Shown: positions 16,013-25,656, counted from the first letter of the stretch. The stretch is DNA of 64,000 nucleotides from Photobacterium frigidiphilum (GCF_003025615.1 NZ_PYMJ01000026.1:30501-94500); one strand, 5' to 3'. Translations and numbers: made by a program. Notes: generated from the letters alone by a model not told the origin.

Positions 16013-17296
16013 ATGTTTACATCCATATTGGGCTGGCTAGGGCTTCTTTTCGCAGGTATGCCAGTAGGGTTTTCTTTAATATTTGTTGGTCTTGCCTTTT
16101 TAGTCTTAACAGAGAGTACGGGAATAAATTTTGCCGCTCAGCAAATGATCGGAGGCTTGGATAATTTTACGTTGCTTGCTGTACCATTTTTTGTCTTAAC
16201 TGGGCACCTAATGAACAGTGCCGGTATTACAGAGCGTATTTTTAATTTTGCCAAAGCAATGGTGGGGCATATAACGGGTAGCTTAGGTCACGTAAATATT
16301 CTGGCGAGTTTGTTGTTTTCTGGTATGTCGGGATCGGCATTGGCTGATGCTGGCGGCCTTGGTCAGCTTGAAATCAAATCGATGAGAGATGCGAAATATG
16401 ATGATGACTTTGCCGGTGGCTTAACCGCTGCATCCTGTATTATTGGCCCCTTAGTACCACCATCGATTCCTCTTGTTATTTATGGTGTTGTGTCTAATAC
16501 CTCAATTGGTGCGTTATTTCTTGCTGGTGCAATACCGGGATTATTATGCTGTATTGCCTTGTGTATCATGACGTATTTCATCGCGAAGAAACGCGGTTAC
16601 ATGACGTTACCTCGTGCATCGAGAAAAGAAAGATTAATCGCATTTAGAGATGCATTTTTATCTTTATTAACGCCGTTCATTATTATAGGTGGTATTTTTT
16701 CTGGTAAATTCACCCCCACTGAAGCGGCTATTATCTCGTCGTTATATGCACTTTTTCTAGGCACTGTTGTATATAAATCTTTAACAATGGACAAGTTTAT
16801 TAAACTTGTTCAAGAAACGGTAACAACGACATCTGTTGTCGCTTTAATGGTGATGGGGGTTACTGTATTCGGCTGGATAGTTGCTCGCGAACAATTACCA
16901 CAGCAGTTAGCAGAGCTCTTTTTATCGATCAGTGATAATCCTTTGATTCTATTGCTACTCATTAATCTGTTGTTACTATTTTTGGGTACCTTTATTGAAT
17001 CGTTAGCATTGTTACTATTACTTGTACCGTTTCTAGTACCCGTTGCTACATCCGTTGGTATTGACCCTGTACATTTTGGTGTTATGGCTATTCTTAACTT
17101 AATGATCGGTATATTAACGCCACCAATGGGAATGGCTCTATACGTTGTATCAAAGGTCGGTAATATTCCATTTCATGTACTAACGCGTGGTGTTTTACCA
17201 CTACTCGTACCTTTATTTGTTGTACTTGGTTTAATTATCGTCTTCCCACAAATCACGCTGTTTTTACCGCAACTTGTACTTGGATATGGGCTTTAA
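16013..17296 (+). CDS. siaM: TRAP transporter large membrane subunit
   Basis: The 427-residue DctM-type protein has about 11-12 transmembrane segments and family motifs: GMPVGFSLIFVGLAF, SGMSGSALADAGGLG, LVPPSIPLVIYG, GKFTPTEAAI and NLMIGILTPPMGMALYV. It forms the transport channel with SiaQ. It is the last gene of the operon, followed by a long hairpin terminator 45 bases after its stop. Confidence 0.95.
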   Translation: MFTSILGWLGLLFAGMPVGFSLIFVGLAFLVLTESTGINFAAQQMIGGLDNFTLLAVPFFVLTGHLMNSAGITERIFNFAKAMVGHITGSLGHVNILASLLFSGMSGSALADAGGLGQLEIKSMRDAKYDDDFAGGLTAASCIIGPLVPPSIPLVIYGVVSNTSIGALFLAGAIPGLLCCIALCIMTYFIAKKRGYMTLPRASRKERLIAFRDAFLSLLTPFIIIGGIFSGKFTPTEAAIISSLYALFLGTVVYKSLTMDKFIKLVQETVTTTSVVALMVMGVTVFGWIVAREQLPQQLAELFLSISDNPLILLLLINLLLLFLGTFIESLALLLLLVPFLVPVATSVGIDPVHFGVMAILNLMIGILTPPMGMALYVVSKVGNIPFHVLTRGVLPLLVPLFVVLGLIIVFPQITLFLPQLVLGYGL

Positions 17297-17341
17297 GTTA
17301 TAACCATTAAATAGAAGCAACTTATATGAATTTATAAATGC

Positions 17342-17376
17342 ATTCCAGTAGCTAAATAGCTACTGGAATTTCTTTA
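17342..17376 (+). terminator. Terminator of siaPQM
   Basis: A 12-bp perfect stem ATTCCAGTAGCT/AGCTACTGGAAT with a 4-base loop is followed by a T-rich tail. Confidence 0.9.
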
Positions 17377-17486
17377 TTTCTAAATTCTGTCTCTACCGTT
17401 TTATTTGCGAAAATTACGGTAAGAAAGTGATGTTGAAAGCATTAAAAACTGAGTAGGTAGTTTTATTTTATAAATATTGGATGAAT

Positions 17487-17777
17487 TTAATATTTGTTAC
17501 GAACATCTGCCAATGTTTCGTCTTTTGGTTTGTTATCGTAGAAATCATCGTAATTAATACGATCAATAATTGTTACCCAAGTAATGGAGCATTGACGGTT
17601 CAGTTTTGTACTTTCTGTATGACGAATAGCATCTCCTCTTTTGTTTAGGCAGACAGGTGTACCTATCTGACTTCCACCCGTTAGAATTGCAGGGTTACCA
17701 CCAAGACTGCCACCGCTACCAAATGCTAAAACAAATCCAGATGCTGTTAATAAGAACAATGCGAGTAGAGTTTTCAT
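17487..17777 (-). CDS. Small secreted protein of unknown function
   Basis: The 96-residue product starts with a clear signal peptide (MKTLLALFLLTASGFVLA) followed by a Gly-rich segment (FGSGGSLGGNPAILTGGSQ) and two cysteines (PVCLNKRG and RQCSITW) that could form one disulphide. The C-terminal part is charged (DDFYDNKPKDETLADVRNKY). The family is not recognised. A ribosome site (GAGGATC) precedes the ATG. It is monocistronic, between the siaPQM terminator and the aceB operon terminator. Confidence 0.65.
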   Translation of the reverse strand: MKTLLALFLLTASGFVLAFGSGGSLGGNPAILTGGSQIGTPVCLNKRGDAIRHTESTKLNRQCSITWVTIIDRINYDDFYDNKPKDETLADVRNKY

Positions 17778-17970
17778 TATAGATCCTCTGATTAAATAAG
17801 GGGAATGTACTGTTGTTTGTGATGTTTACCCCTCAATACATAATATAGACCTGTTTTGGCGTGAATTATTACTATAAAAAAACACCTTGAAGTCAGAATA
17901 TTCAAAGGCATGTTAATTATCGGTTTTTTTACCGTAATCAGTGAGCGTGATTAACGATGATTTATCAAGG

Positions 17971-18011
17971 ATAAAAAATCCCCTTGAATAGGTTACTTAT
18001 CCAAGGGGATT
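17971..18011 (-). terminator. Terminator of the aceB-glcG-like operon
   Basis: A 10-bp perfect stem AATCCCCTTG/CAAGGGGATT with a 15-base loop is followed on the minus strand by TTTTT. Confidence 0.88.
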
Positions 18012-18053
18012 ATGGTGGGGAGCTATGCTAGAGCCATTGAAGGGTTAACGGGG

Positions 18054-18485
18054 TTAGTATTCATCAGAATATAGATCTGCAAACTGAATCCCTTTGATGG
18101 CACAGTTTTCGTCAAGGTCTGAATGATCACCACTGACGCCTACGGCGCCCATTACGTAGTTGGTATCATCTTTAATAAGAAGCCCACCAGGAACAGGCAC
18201 CATATTACCGTTAGCGAGAACATTTATAGCAGATATAAATGCGGGTCTGTTATCGGCATCTTGCGCTAATTTTCGGGATGAACAGCCAAGGGCTAATGCT
18301 CCCCAGGCTTTGGCGATAGCGATGTCTGGTCTCATCATACTTGAGCCATCTTGACGCTGGAGTGAAATAAGTTTTCCGCCACTGTCTAAAATTGCGACAG
18401 TTAATGGCTCGCTTTGCTGAGAAATACCGGCACCAAAGGTACCTTCGGTTATTTTCAGTGCTTGCTGAAGTGTCAAACTAATCAT
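18054..18485 (-). CDS. GlcG/HbpS (DUF336) family protein
   Basis: The 143-residue protein matches the GlcG/HbpS family: LTVAILDSGGKLISLQRQDGSSMMRPDIAIAKAW as separate motifs, then VPVPGGLLIKDD and MGAVGVSGDHSDLDE. Relatives bind haem or cobalamin intermediates, and E. coli GlcG lies beside malate synthase in the glycolate operon; its biochemical role is unsettled. ATG at 18485 follows AGGAGA; a GTG seven codons earlier has no ribosome site. It follows malate synthase by 43 bases on the same strand, so it probably serves glyoxylate metabolism here. Confidence 0.85.
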   Translation of the reverse strand: MISLTLQQALKITEGTFGAGISQQSEPLTVAILDSGGKLISLQRQDGSSMMRPDIAIAKAWGALALGCSSRKLAQDADNRPAFISAINVLANGNMVPVPGGLLIKDDTNYVMGAVGVSGDHSDLDENCAIKGIQFADLYSDEY

Positions 18486-18528
18486 CTTATCTCCTGACTG
18501 TGCCACCTGCCGAATTAGCGAGATGGCG

Positions 18529-20175
18529 TTAGGTTAATGTTTGAATTCTTTGTCCTGTTAGTAGGGAATAACTCGGTAAAGTTAAGAATGCTGCAAATTC
18601 GTCAGCGGTCGAAATTTGGTCAAATAGTGCAGCAGTTTCTTCGAAGCGACCGTTGTTATAGCGGGTTTGCCCAACCTCAATTTTAATCGTGTCGAGTTCT
18701 TCGTTTAGCCACTTGCGGAAAAGAGGAGCCGTGAATACTTGACCGTCATCGAGTGATACACCGTGGTGAATCCATTGCCAGATACTGGCACGTGAAATCT
18801 CGGCAGTGGCCGCATCTTCCATTAGCCCATAAATAGGCACACAGCCAACTCCCTGAATCCATGACTCGATGTAATAAAGGGCAATACGAATATTTTTACG
18901 GACACCTTCTTCATTACGAACACCTTCACAGGGTTCAAGCAATGTCTTGGCTGTAATATCGCCGACATGGCTTGAATCGAAATCGAGTTGGTTTGTTTTA
19001 CCCGCAAGGTGCTTATCAAAAATATCCATCGCGGTTGAAACAAGGTGAGGGTGAGCAACCCAAGTGCCGTCGTGACCGTTATTGGATTCACGGTTTTTAT
19101 CTTCAACGACTTTTGCTAACACTTGATCCATAACTTTAGGATCTTTATGGGGAATAAATGCCGACATGCCGCCCATGGCTAACGCACCACGTTGATGGCA
19201 TGTACGTACAAGCAACTGGCTGTACGCGTTTAAGAAGGCTTTATCCATACCGACACCATGGCGATCAGGCAGAATACGATCTTCATGGTTTTTGAGGGTT
19301 TTGATGTAGCTAAAGATATAGTCCCAACGGCCACAGTTCATTGCCACAATATGATTACGCATTACATACAGTATTTCATCCATTTGAAATACTGCGGGTA
19401 AGGTTTCGATTAATACAGTGGCGCGAATTGTGCCAGTTTCAACCTTGAAATAGTGTTCGGTAAAGTTGAAAACATCATCCCACCACTGGGCCTCTTCCAT
19501 GTTTTCTAGCTTAGGAATGTAGTAATACACTCCAAGCCCTTGTGCTGCGCGTGTTTGATAGTTATGGAAAAAGTACAGTGCGAAATCCATCAAACTACCG
19601 GGAATGGGTTCACCGTTATATTGAATATGATCTTCAGGCAAGTGCAAACCACGCGGGCGAGCAATAAGTAATGCTGGATTATCGTTTAGCGCATAATGTT
19701 TGTTCTTTGCTTCATCGGTATAACTGATTGTGCCTGCATTGGCATCGCGTAAATTGATCTGACCATTGATCATATTTTCCCACGAAGGTGCTGATGCATC
19801 TTCAAAGCAGCACATAAAGACTTTTGCACCAGAATTCAGTGCGTTGATCACCATCTTACGATCGATAGGACCGGTAATTTCCACGCGACGATCTTGAAGT
19901 GCTGCAGGGATCGGTGCCACTTTCCAGCTTTTATCATCACGAATATCTTTAGTATCTTGACGGAAATCAGGTAATTCGCCGTTATCAAATGCGAGTTGGC
20001 GTTGATCACGTAAAGCTAATAATTCATTACGGCGAGTAGTAAATTTCTTTACTACTGCATCAAGGAAAAGAAGTGCTTCTGTTGATAACACTTGTTTGTA
20101 CTCTGCATTATCCGTTGTGCCGAGTACATCAATACACATTGATTGTCGTTCAATCACCATATCTTCTGAAATCAT
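18529..20175 (-). CDS. aceB: Malate synthase A
   Basis: Malate synthase condenses glyoxylate with acetyl-CoA to malate. The 548-residue protein is collinear with E. coli AceB: ARPRGLHLPE, SLMDFALYFFHNYQ, IETLPAVFQMDEILY, MNCGRWDYIFSYIKTL, NNGHDGTWVAHP and the catalytic Asp region YGLMEDAATAEISR. No isocitrate lyase gene accompanies it. Instead it diverges from gcl and shares TTGTATACA-type operator sites with the purine operons, so it probably consumes glyoxylate made from allantoin. The ATG follows AAGGAG. Confidence 0.95.
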   Translation of the reverse strand: MISEDMVIERQSMCIDVLGTTDNAEYKQVLSTEALLFLDAVVKKFTTRRNELLALRDQRQLAFDNGELPDFRQDTKDIRDDKSWKVAPIPAALQDRRVEITGPIDRKMVINALNSGAKVFMCCFEDASAPSWENMINGQINLRDANAGTISYTDEAKNKHYALNDNPALLIARPRGLHLPEDHIQYNGEPIPGSLMDFALYFFHNYQTRAAQGLGVYYYIPKLENMEEAQWWDDVFNFTEHYFKVETGTIRATVLIETLPAVFQMDEILYVMRNHIVAMNCGRWDYIFSYIKTLKNHEDRILPDRHGVGMDKAFLNAYSQLLVRTCHQRGALAMGGMSAFIPHKDPKVMDQVLAKVVEDKNRESNNGHDGTWVAHPHLVSTAMDIFDKHLAGKTNQLDFDSSHVGDITAKTLLEPCEGVRNEEGVRKNIRIALYYIESWIQGVGCVPIYGLMEDAATAEISRASIWQWIHHGVSLDDGQVFTAPLFRKWLNEELDTIKIEVGQTRYNNGRFEETAALFDQISTADEFAAFLTLPSYSLLTGQRIQTLT

Positions 20176-20210
20176 TATTGCCGTCTCCTTTGAAACAATA
20201 TCTACATATT

Positions 20211-20222
20211 GTTGTATACATA
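20211..20222. promoter_or_regulatory. GntR operator candidate before aceB
   Basis: GTTGTATACATA shares the TTGTATACA core with the sites before gcl and puuE (9 of 12 positions of ATTGTATACAAT). It lies 35 bases upstream of the aceB start. Confidence 0.5.
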
Positions 20223-20465
20223 AATCTTCTTATTTAAGTCTAGATATATCGTGTTTTTAAGAATCAAGCAAAGATAATTTAACATTACGTTTTCATTTGC
20301 TTGGATGTTTAAATATTAAGATCACATCGGACCTGTTTTTATTTTATTGATTTATATATATTATATTTATGATTGGGGCTGCCTGTTGATGTGAGATGTT
20401 ATTTATTTGTATCACATGACTTGCTTAAACTTTGAACTGGTGTTTAGAATGCAATTGTTCCTTAA

Positions 20466-20477
20466 ATTGTATACAAT
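20466..20477. promoter_or_regulatory. GntR operator candidate before gcl
   Basis: ATTGTATACAAT is a perfect palindrome 18 bases before the gcl start codon, where a bound repressor would block transcription. The identical 12-mer precedes puuE at 33998. Confidence 0.65.
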
Positions 20478-20495
20478 CATGATATGGAGTTCAAT

Positions 20496-22271
20496 ATGGC
20501 GAGAATGACAGCAATAGAAGCAGCAGTAGAAGTATTAAAGCGTGAAGGGGGAGACATTGCTTTTGGTGTACCTGGCGCAGCAATTAACCCTATGTATGCG
20601 GCGATGAAAAAATTGGGTGGAATTGATCACGTATTGGCTCGACATGTCGAAGGTGCTTCTCATATGGCTGAAGGCTATACGAGAACCAGCCAAGGCAATA
20701 TTGGTGTCTGTATTGGTACATCTGGCCCTGCTGGAACCGATATGATCACAGGGTTGTATTCTGCATCGGCTGATTCGATTCCAATTCTTTGTATTACGGG
20801 GCAAGCACCGCGTGCTCGATTGCATAAAGAAGATTTTCAAGCGGTAGATATTGAAACAATTGCAAAGCCAGTCACTAAGTGGGCAACAACAGTATTAGAG
20901 CCAGCTCAAGTACCTCGTGCATTTCAAAAGGCATTCCATTTAATGCGTTCAGGACGACCTGGACCTGTCTTGATTGATCTACCGATTGATGTGCAGTTAA
21001 CAGAAATTGAATTTGATATTGATAGCTACGAGCCACTTGATGCCTACAAACCAACCGCAAGTCGCGCTCAGGTTGAAAAAGCAATCACCATGCTGAACGA
21101 TGCTAGCAATCCGGTGATTGTATCGGGTGGTGGTGTGATTAACGCAGGGGCATCAACACTGTTGCAACAATTTGCAGAAATTACCGGTATTCCGGTTATT
21201 CCTACGCTGATGGGCTGGGGCTCAATACCTGATAATCATGAATTGATGGCGGGTATGGTAGGCCTACAAACCGCGCATCGTTATGGTAATGCTACTTTGC
21301 TAGGTTCTGACTTTGTACTGGGCATTGGTAACCGCTGGGCAAACCGTCATACCGGCTCAGTCGACATATATACCGAGGGGCGCAAGTTCGTTCATATTGA
21401 TATTGAACCGACTCAGATTGGTCGTGTTTTCTGCCCTGATCTTGGCATTGTTTCTGATGCCAAAGCAGCATTGGAGCTACTGGTTGAGGTTGCTCGTGAG
21501 TGGAAGCAAGCCGGTAAATTAAAAGATCGCAGCGATTGGGCGGGTGAGTGCCAGCATCGTAAGTCGACCATGTTACGTAAAACGCATTTCGATGAAGTAC
21601 CAATGAAACCAATGCGTGTTTATGAAGAAATGAACAAAGCATTCGATGAAGATACTTGCTACGTAAGCACCATAGGTTTGTCTCAGATTGCGGCTGCTCA
21701 GTTCCTACATGTTTATAAGCCTCGTCATTGGATCAACTGTGGTCAGGCTGGTCCTTTAGGTTGGACGATTTCTGCTGCTTTGGGTGTACGTGCTGCTGAT
21801 CCAGACCGTCCGATTGTAGCGATATCGGGTGATTACGATTTCCAATTCATGATTGAAGAACTGGCTGTTGGGGCGCAGTTTAATTTGCCCTACATTCATG
21901 TAGTTGTGAACAACTCATACCTTGGTTTAATACGTCAAGCACAGCGTCAGTTCGATATTGATTACTGTGTTCAGCTGGCATTCGATAACCAAAATGCGCC
22001 AGAACTTGAAGGGTATGGTGTCGACCATGTCGCGGTTGTTGAAGGTTTAGGGTGTAAAGCCATTCGAGTGCGTGATCCTGACCAAGTAGGTAATGCGTTT
22101 GCTCAAGCCAAAGAGCTAATGGCTAAGCACAAAGTACCTGTTGTCGTTGAAATCATGCTCGAGCGTGTTACCAATATTTCAATGGGTGTAGAGATAAACG
22201 GTGTTAATGAATTTGAACCGTTAGCAGAAGGCAGTGCCGATGCCCCGACTGCGATTACGTTTAATCAATAA
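20496..22271 (+). CDS. gcl: Glyoxylate carboligase (tartronate-semialdehyde synthase)
   Basis: Gcl is a ThDP enzyme joining two glyoxylates to tartronate semialdehyde and CO2. The 591-residue protein agrees with E. coli Gcl nearly throughout: FGVPGAAINP, ARHVEGASHMAEGYTR, GTSGPAGTDMITGLYSASAD, ITGQAPRARLHKEDFQAVDI, GQAGPLGWTISAALGV and the ThDP-Mg motif with ISGDYDFQFMIEELA. As in E. coli Gcl, a valine (FGVPG) stands where other ThDP enzymes have the catalytic glutamate. ATG at 20496 has GGAG 7 bases upstream; an ATG four codons earlier overlaps that site. It heads gcl-hyi-glxR-glycerate kinase. Confidence 0.96.
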   Translation: MARMTAIEAAVEVLKREGGDIAFGVPGAAINPMYAAMKKLGGIDHVLARHVEGASHMAEGYTRTSQGNIGVCIGTSGPAGTDMITGLYSASADSIPILCITGQAPRARLHKEDFQAVDIETIAKPVTKWATTVLEPAQVPRAFQKAFHLMRSGRPGPVLIDLPIDVQLTEIEFDIDSYEPLDAYKPTASRAQVEKAITMLNDASNPVIVSGGGVINAGASTLLQQFAEITGIPVIPTLMGWGSIPDNHELMAGMVGLQTAHRYGNATLLGSDFVLGIGNRWANRHTGSVDIYTEGRKFVHIDIEPTQIGRVFCPDLGIVSDAKAALELLVEVAREWKQAGKLKDRSDWAGECQHRKSTMLRKTHFDEVPMKPMRVYEEMNKAFDEDTCYVSTIGLSQIAAAQFLHVYKPRHWINCGQAGPLGWTISAALGVRAADPDRPIVAISGDYDFQFMIEELAVGAQFNLPYIHVVVNNSYLGLIRQAQRQFDIDYCVQLAFDNQNAPELEGYGVDHVAVVEGLGCKAIRVRDPDQVGNAFAQAKELMAKHKVPVVVEIMLERVTNISMGVEINGVNEFEPLAEGSADAPTAITFNQ

Positions 22272-22288
22272 AGATGAAGGGATCAACC

Positions 22289-23071
22289 ATGCCAAAGTTT
22301 GCTGCCAATTTATCCATGTTATTTACAGAATTTGATTTTCTCGATCGTTTTGAAATGGCTGCTGATGCCGGATTTCAAGGTGTGGAGTACTTATTTCCAT
22401 ATGCGAATACGCCTGAAGAAATTAAACAGCGATTAGATAAGTTTAATTTGAAACAAGTACTGTTTAATTTACCTGCAGGCAATTGGGAAGCTGGGGATCG
22501 AGGAATTGCTGTTGATCCTACCCGTACCGATGAATTTCGTTTAGGTGTTCCGCAAGCTATCGCGTATGCAAAGGCGTTAGGTTGTAATCAAGTGAACTGT
22601 TTAGCCGGTATTGTGCCGGCAGGTGTTAGCCAAGAACAAGCAACAGAAACGTTTGTGGCTAATCTTCGTTTTGCCTCGAGTGAATTAGAGAAAGCGGGAA
22701 TCAGTCTGGTGATTGAAGCCATTAATACCCGCGATATTCCGGGTTTTTACCTGACCAATACGTCTCAAGCTCTCGATATTATTGAGCAGGTTGGCAGTAA
22801 GAACCTCCGTTTCCAATATGATATTTATCATATGCAAATTATGGAAGGTGATCTCGCCCCAACGTTAAGCCAGCATATTGAGCACATTCAGCATATTCAA
22901 TTAGCTGATAATCCTGGGCGACACGAACCGGGTACTGGTGAAATTAACTACCCGTTTATTTTACAGCATCTCGATAGTATCGGTTATCAAGGTTGGGTTG
23001 GTTGCGAATATAAACCTAAAACCACTACGTTAGCGGGTATCGGCTGGCTTAAAGCATTCAATCAAATCTAA
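22289..23071 (+). CDS. hyi: Hydroxypyruvate isomerase
   Basis: Hyi interconverts hydroxypyruvate and tartronate semialdehyde. The 260-residue TIM-barrel protein starts MPKFAANLSMLFTE and carries the Hyi motifs VEYLFPY, INTRDIPGFYLTNTSQA, FQYDIYHMQIMEGDL and QLADNPGRHEPGTGEINYP. ATG at 22289 follows GAAGGG; an ATG five codons earlier is without a ribosome site. It lies 17 bases after gcl and 11 before glxR. Confidence 0.94.
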   Translation: MPKFAANLSMLFTEFDFLDRFEMAADAGFQGVEYLFPYANTPEEIKQRLDKFNLKQVLFNLPAGNWEAGDRGIAVDPTRTDEFRLGVPQAIAYAKALGCNQVNCLAGIVPAGVSQEQATETFVANLRFASSELEKAGISLVIEAINTRDIPGFYLTNTSQALDIIEQVGSKNLRFQYDIYHMQIMEGDLAPTLSQHIEHIQHIQLADNPGRHEPGTGEINYPFILQHLDSIGYQGWVGCEYKPKTTTLAGIGWLKAFNQI

Positions 23072-23082
23072 GGAGAGAAACA

Positions 23083-23970
23083 ATGAGTACAATTGCATTT
23101 ATTGGTACAGGCATTATGGGAAAACCAATGGCAGTGAACTTGCAAAAAGCAGGTCACCAGTTAGTTTTTTCTGAACATTTCAATCAAGTGCCTACTGATT
23201 TGATTGCGGCTGGTGGCATTGCATTTCCAACGCCGAAAGCGGCTACAGAGCAAGCGGATTACATTATTTTAATGCTACCGAATACACCGCAAGTGGAAGA
23301 GGTGTTATTTGGCAAAGATGGCGTAGAAGAAGCGCTTACGGCGGGTAAAGTTGTTATCGACATGAGTTCGATTTCGCCAATTGAAACGAAACAATTTGCC
23401 GCTCGAGTGAAAGAGTCGGGTGCGGAATATTTAGATGCGCCTGTTTCTGGTGGTGAAGTGGGAGCAATCAATGCGGCATTAACCATTATGGTGGGTGGTG
23501 AAGAGTCAAGCTTCGAAAAAGCCAAACCTTTGTTTGAAGTAATGGGCAAAAATATCACGTTAGTTGGTGAAAGTGGTGCAGGGCAAATTTGTAAAGTGGC
23601 TAACCAAATTATTGTGGCCTTAAACATTGAAGCAGTATCAGAGGCATTGGTATTTGCATCTAAAGCAGGGGCAGATCCGGCTCGCGTACGCGAAGCACTA
23701 ATGGGAGGATTTGCTAACTCGAAAATTCTAGACGTACACGGCGAGCGGATGATTAAAGGTACGTTTGACCCTGGCTTTAAAATTGCGTTGCACCAGAAAG
23801 ATCTAGATTTAGCCATCAGTGGCGCAAAAACGTTAGGGGTGAGTTTACCCAATACGGTGATGGCACAAGGCTTATTCGACCAATGTGTTGCAATGGGGGG
23901 CGAAGGGTGGGATCACTCAGCCATGATCCGTGCTATCGAGCAGTTAGCTGATCACGAAATACGTAAATAG
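23083..23970 (+). CDS. glxR: 2-hydroxy-3-oxopropionate (tartronate semialdehyde) reductase
   Basis: The enzyme reduces tartronate semialdehyde to D-glycerate with NAD(P)H. The 295-residue beta-hydroxyacid dehydrogenase has the Rossmann motif FIGTGIMGKPMAVNLQKAGH, the substrate loop DAPVSGGEVGA and the catalytic lysine in GQICKVANQIIVALN. AGGAG precedes the ATG. It is third in the gcl operon. Confidence 0.94.
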   Translation: MSTIAFIGTGIMGKPMAVNLQKAGHQLVFSEHFNQVPTDLIAAGGIAFPTPKAATEQADYIILMLPNTPQVEEVLFGKDGVEEALTAGKVVIDMSSISPIETKQFAARVKESGAEYLDAPVSGGEVGAINAALTIMVGGEESSFEKAKPLFEVMGKNITLVGESGAGQICKVANQIIVALNIEAVSEALVFASKAGADPARVREALMGGFANSKILDVHGERMIKGTFDPGFKIALHQKDLDLAISGAKTLGVSLPNTVMAQGLFDQCVAMGGEGWDHSAMIRAIEQLADHEIRK

Positions 23971-24315
23971 AGCGTCTATTTATTATCAACTTATGATGAC
24001 TGTTAGCCATTCGACATTCGTTGGCTAATTATTTCAAGCAGACACATTAATAAAACGCGTATGTTACGTCTCCTTAGTACGTGTTCCCGAAGCAACATGG
24101 ATTTATGGGCTATCAAGCCATGTTTTTAGACACCAAGACCAAGGTAACTAAGATCACATGGTTTGAAGGTTCAAACTCTGACAGGCAATCTGTGTATAGC
24201 TTCGGGATCCTTTCTTCTTTCTTTTTTGTATCTTATTTTTTGTTTTTATTATCACTATTTACATAATTTGAATTTTAATCACTTTTGTTTAATAGACCGC
24301 GCAGGAAGCCAATGT
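23971..24315. other. Intergenic region between glxR and the glycerate kinase gene
   Basis: About 345 bp without a convincing gene. A hairpin TTAGCCA/TGGCTAA (24003-24028) follows glxR and may attenuate transcription. The rest is AT-rich and poorly structured. Confidence 0.4.
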
Positions 24316-25656
24316 ATGAGCTATATCAATAACAACAATATCAATAGCAATGCCTTTTTATTATCACTGTTTGAATGTGCCATTGATAAAGCCTTACCCT
24401 ACGGGCATATTGCGAAATATTTACCTGATGATAAAACAGGGAAAGCCATCGTAATTGGCGCGGGTAAAGCGGCTGCATCTATGGCAGCAGAATTAGAAGC
24501 CGTTTGGCAGGGTGAGTTAGAAGGTGTTGTGGTAACGCGGTATGGTCATACAGTTGCAGCGAACAACCCTCACACGGCTTCTGATTCATCGAAAAGAGCT
24601 TCTACGTCGTCAAAAATAGACATTATTGAAGCGGCACACCCCGTTCCCGATGCCGTAGGGCAAGCTGTTGGCGAGCGTATTCTCTCGTTAGTGTCTGATC
24701 TTAGTGAAGATGACGTCGTGATATGTTTAATGTCGGGTGGTGGCTCTGCATTAATGAGTTTACCCGCAGAAGGGCTGACCTTAAGCGATAAACAAACGAT
24801 TAATAAAGCGTTACTGAAATCGGGTGCTGCGATAGATGAAATGAACTGTGTGCGTAAGCATTTATCAGCCATTAAAGGCGGGCGATTAGCCCAAGCAGTT
24901 CACCCTGCAAAATTGATTTCATTGGCGATTTCAGATGTGCCTGGTGATGATACTAGCGTAATAGCGTCGGGTCCTACGGTGGCTGATTCAACAACCCGTT
25001 TTGATGCACTGGCCATATTGGAACGTTACGACATTGAAATACCTGCAGCTGTTTTTCAATGGTTGAATAACCCGAAGTCCGAAACAGTAAAGCCAAATGA
25101 TCCATGTTTAGCGAACAGTGATATTCATATTATTGCTACCCCGCAATCAGCATTAGAGGCGGCAGCGAATAAAGCGGTACTGCAGGGTATTCCTGCTTAT
25201 ATATTGAGTGATTGTATTGAAGGTGAAGCGCGAGATGTCGCAAAAGTGCATGCCGCCATAGCGAAACAAATAGCTGAAAAAGGTCAGCCGTTTGAAGCGC
25301 CTTGCGTGTTGTTATCTGGTGGTGAAACAACCGTAACAGTAAAAGGAATGGGACGGGGTGGGCGTAATAGTGAGTTTTTACTTAGCTTATATAATGAGCT
25401 GCAAGGGCACCCTCAAATACATGCGCTAGCAGGTGATACCGATGGTATCGATGGCGTAGAAGACAATGCAGGGGCGTTTATCACTCCTGATAGCTTTACT
25501 CGAGGTCAGCAATTAGGGTTGAATGCGCAGCATTATCTTGATAATAACGATGGCTATCATTTTTTCTCGGCATTGGAATCATTAGTGATTACGGGCCCAA
25601 CGCTCACAAATGTAAATGACTTTCGTGCTTTGTTGATTTTACCTGCTAAAGAATGA
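24316..25656 (+). CDS. Glycerate 2-kinase, MOFRL family
   Basis: The 446-residue protein matches the TtuD/GckA (MOFRL) glycerate kinases, which make 2-phosphoglycerate from glycerate: VIGAGKAAASMAAELE, AAHPVPDAVGQAVGERI, LMSGGGSALMSLP, MNCVRKHLSAIKGGRLA, ISDVPGDDTSVIASGPT and the C-terminal GGRNSEFLLS and AGDTDGIDG. It is a different family from E. coli GarK/GlxK. ATG at 24316 was chosen because AGGA lies before it and a family-like N-terminus follows; an in-frame start at 24163 adds a hydrophobic leader absent from the family. Confidence 0.92.
   Translation: MSYINNNNINSNAFLLSLFECAIDKALPYGHIAKYLPDDKTGKAIVIGAGKAAASMAAELEAVWQGELEGVVVTRYGHTVAANNPHTASDSSKRASTSSKIDIIEAAHPVPDAVGQAVGERILSLVSDLSEDDVVICLMSGGGSALMSLPAEGLTLSDKQTINKALLKSGAAIDEMNCVRKHLSAIKGGRLAQAVHPAKLISLAISDVPGDDTSVIASGPTVADSTTRFDALAILERYDIEIPAAVFQWLNNPKSETVKPNDPCLANSDIHIIATPQSALEAAANKAVLQGIPAYILSDCIEGEARDVAKVHAAIAKQIAEKGQPFEAPCVLLSGGETTVTVKGMGRGGRNSEFLLSLYNELQGHPQIHALAGDTDGIDGVEDNAGAFITPDSFTRGQQLGLNAQHYLDNNDGYHFFSALESLVITGPTLTNVNDFRALLILPAKE

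Noticed and set aside
20390..20420. TGTGA...TCACA pair suggestive of a CRP site before gcl
   Set aside because: The half-sites are about 17 bases apart instead of 6, so it does not fit a CRP box.
24081..24315. Upstream extension and small frame before glycerate kinase
   Set aside because: The extension is hydrophobic, unlike the MOFRL kinase family, and has no ribosome site; the ATG at 24316 fits better.
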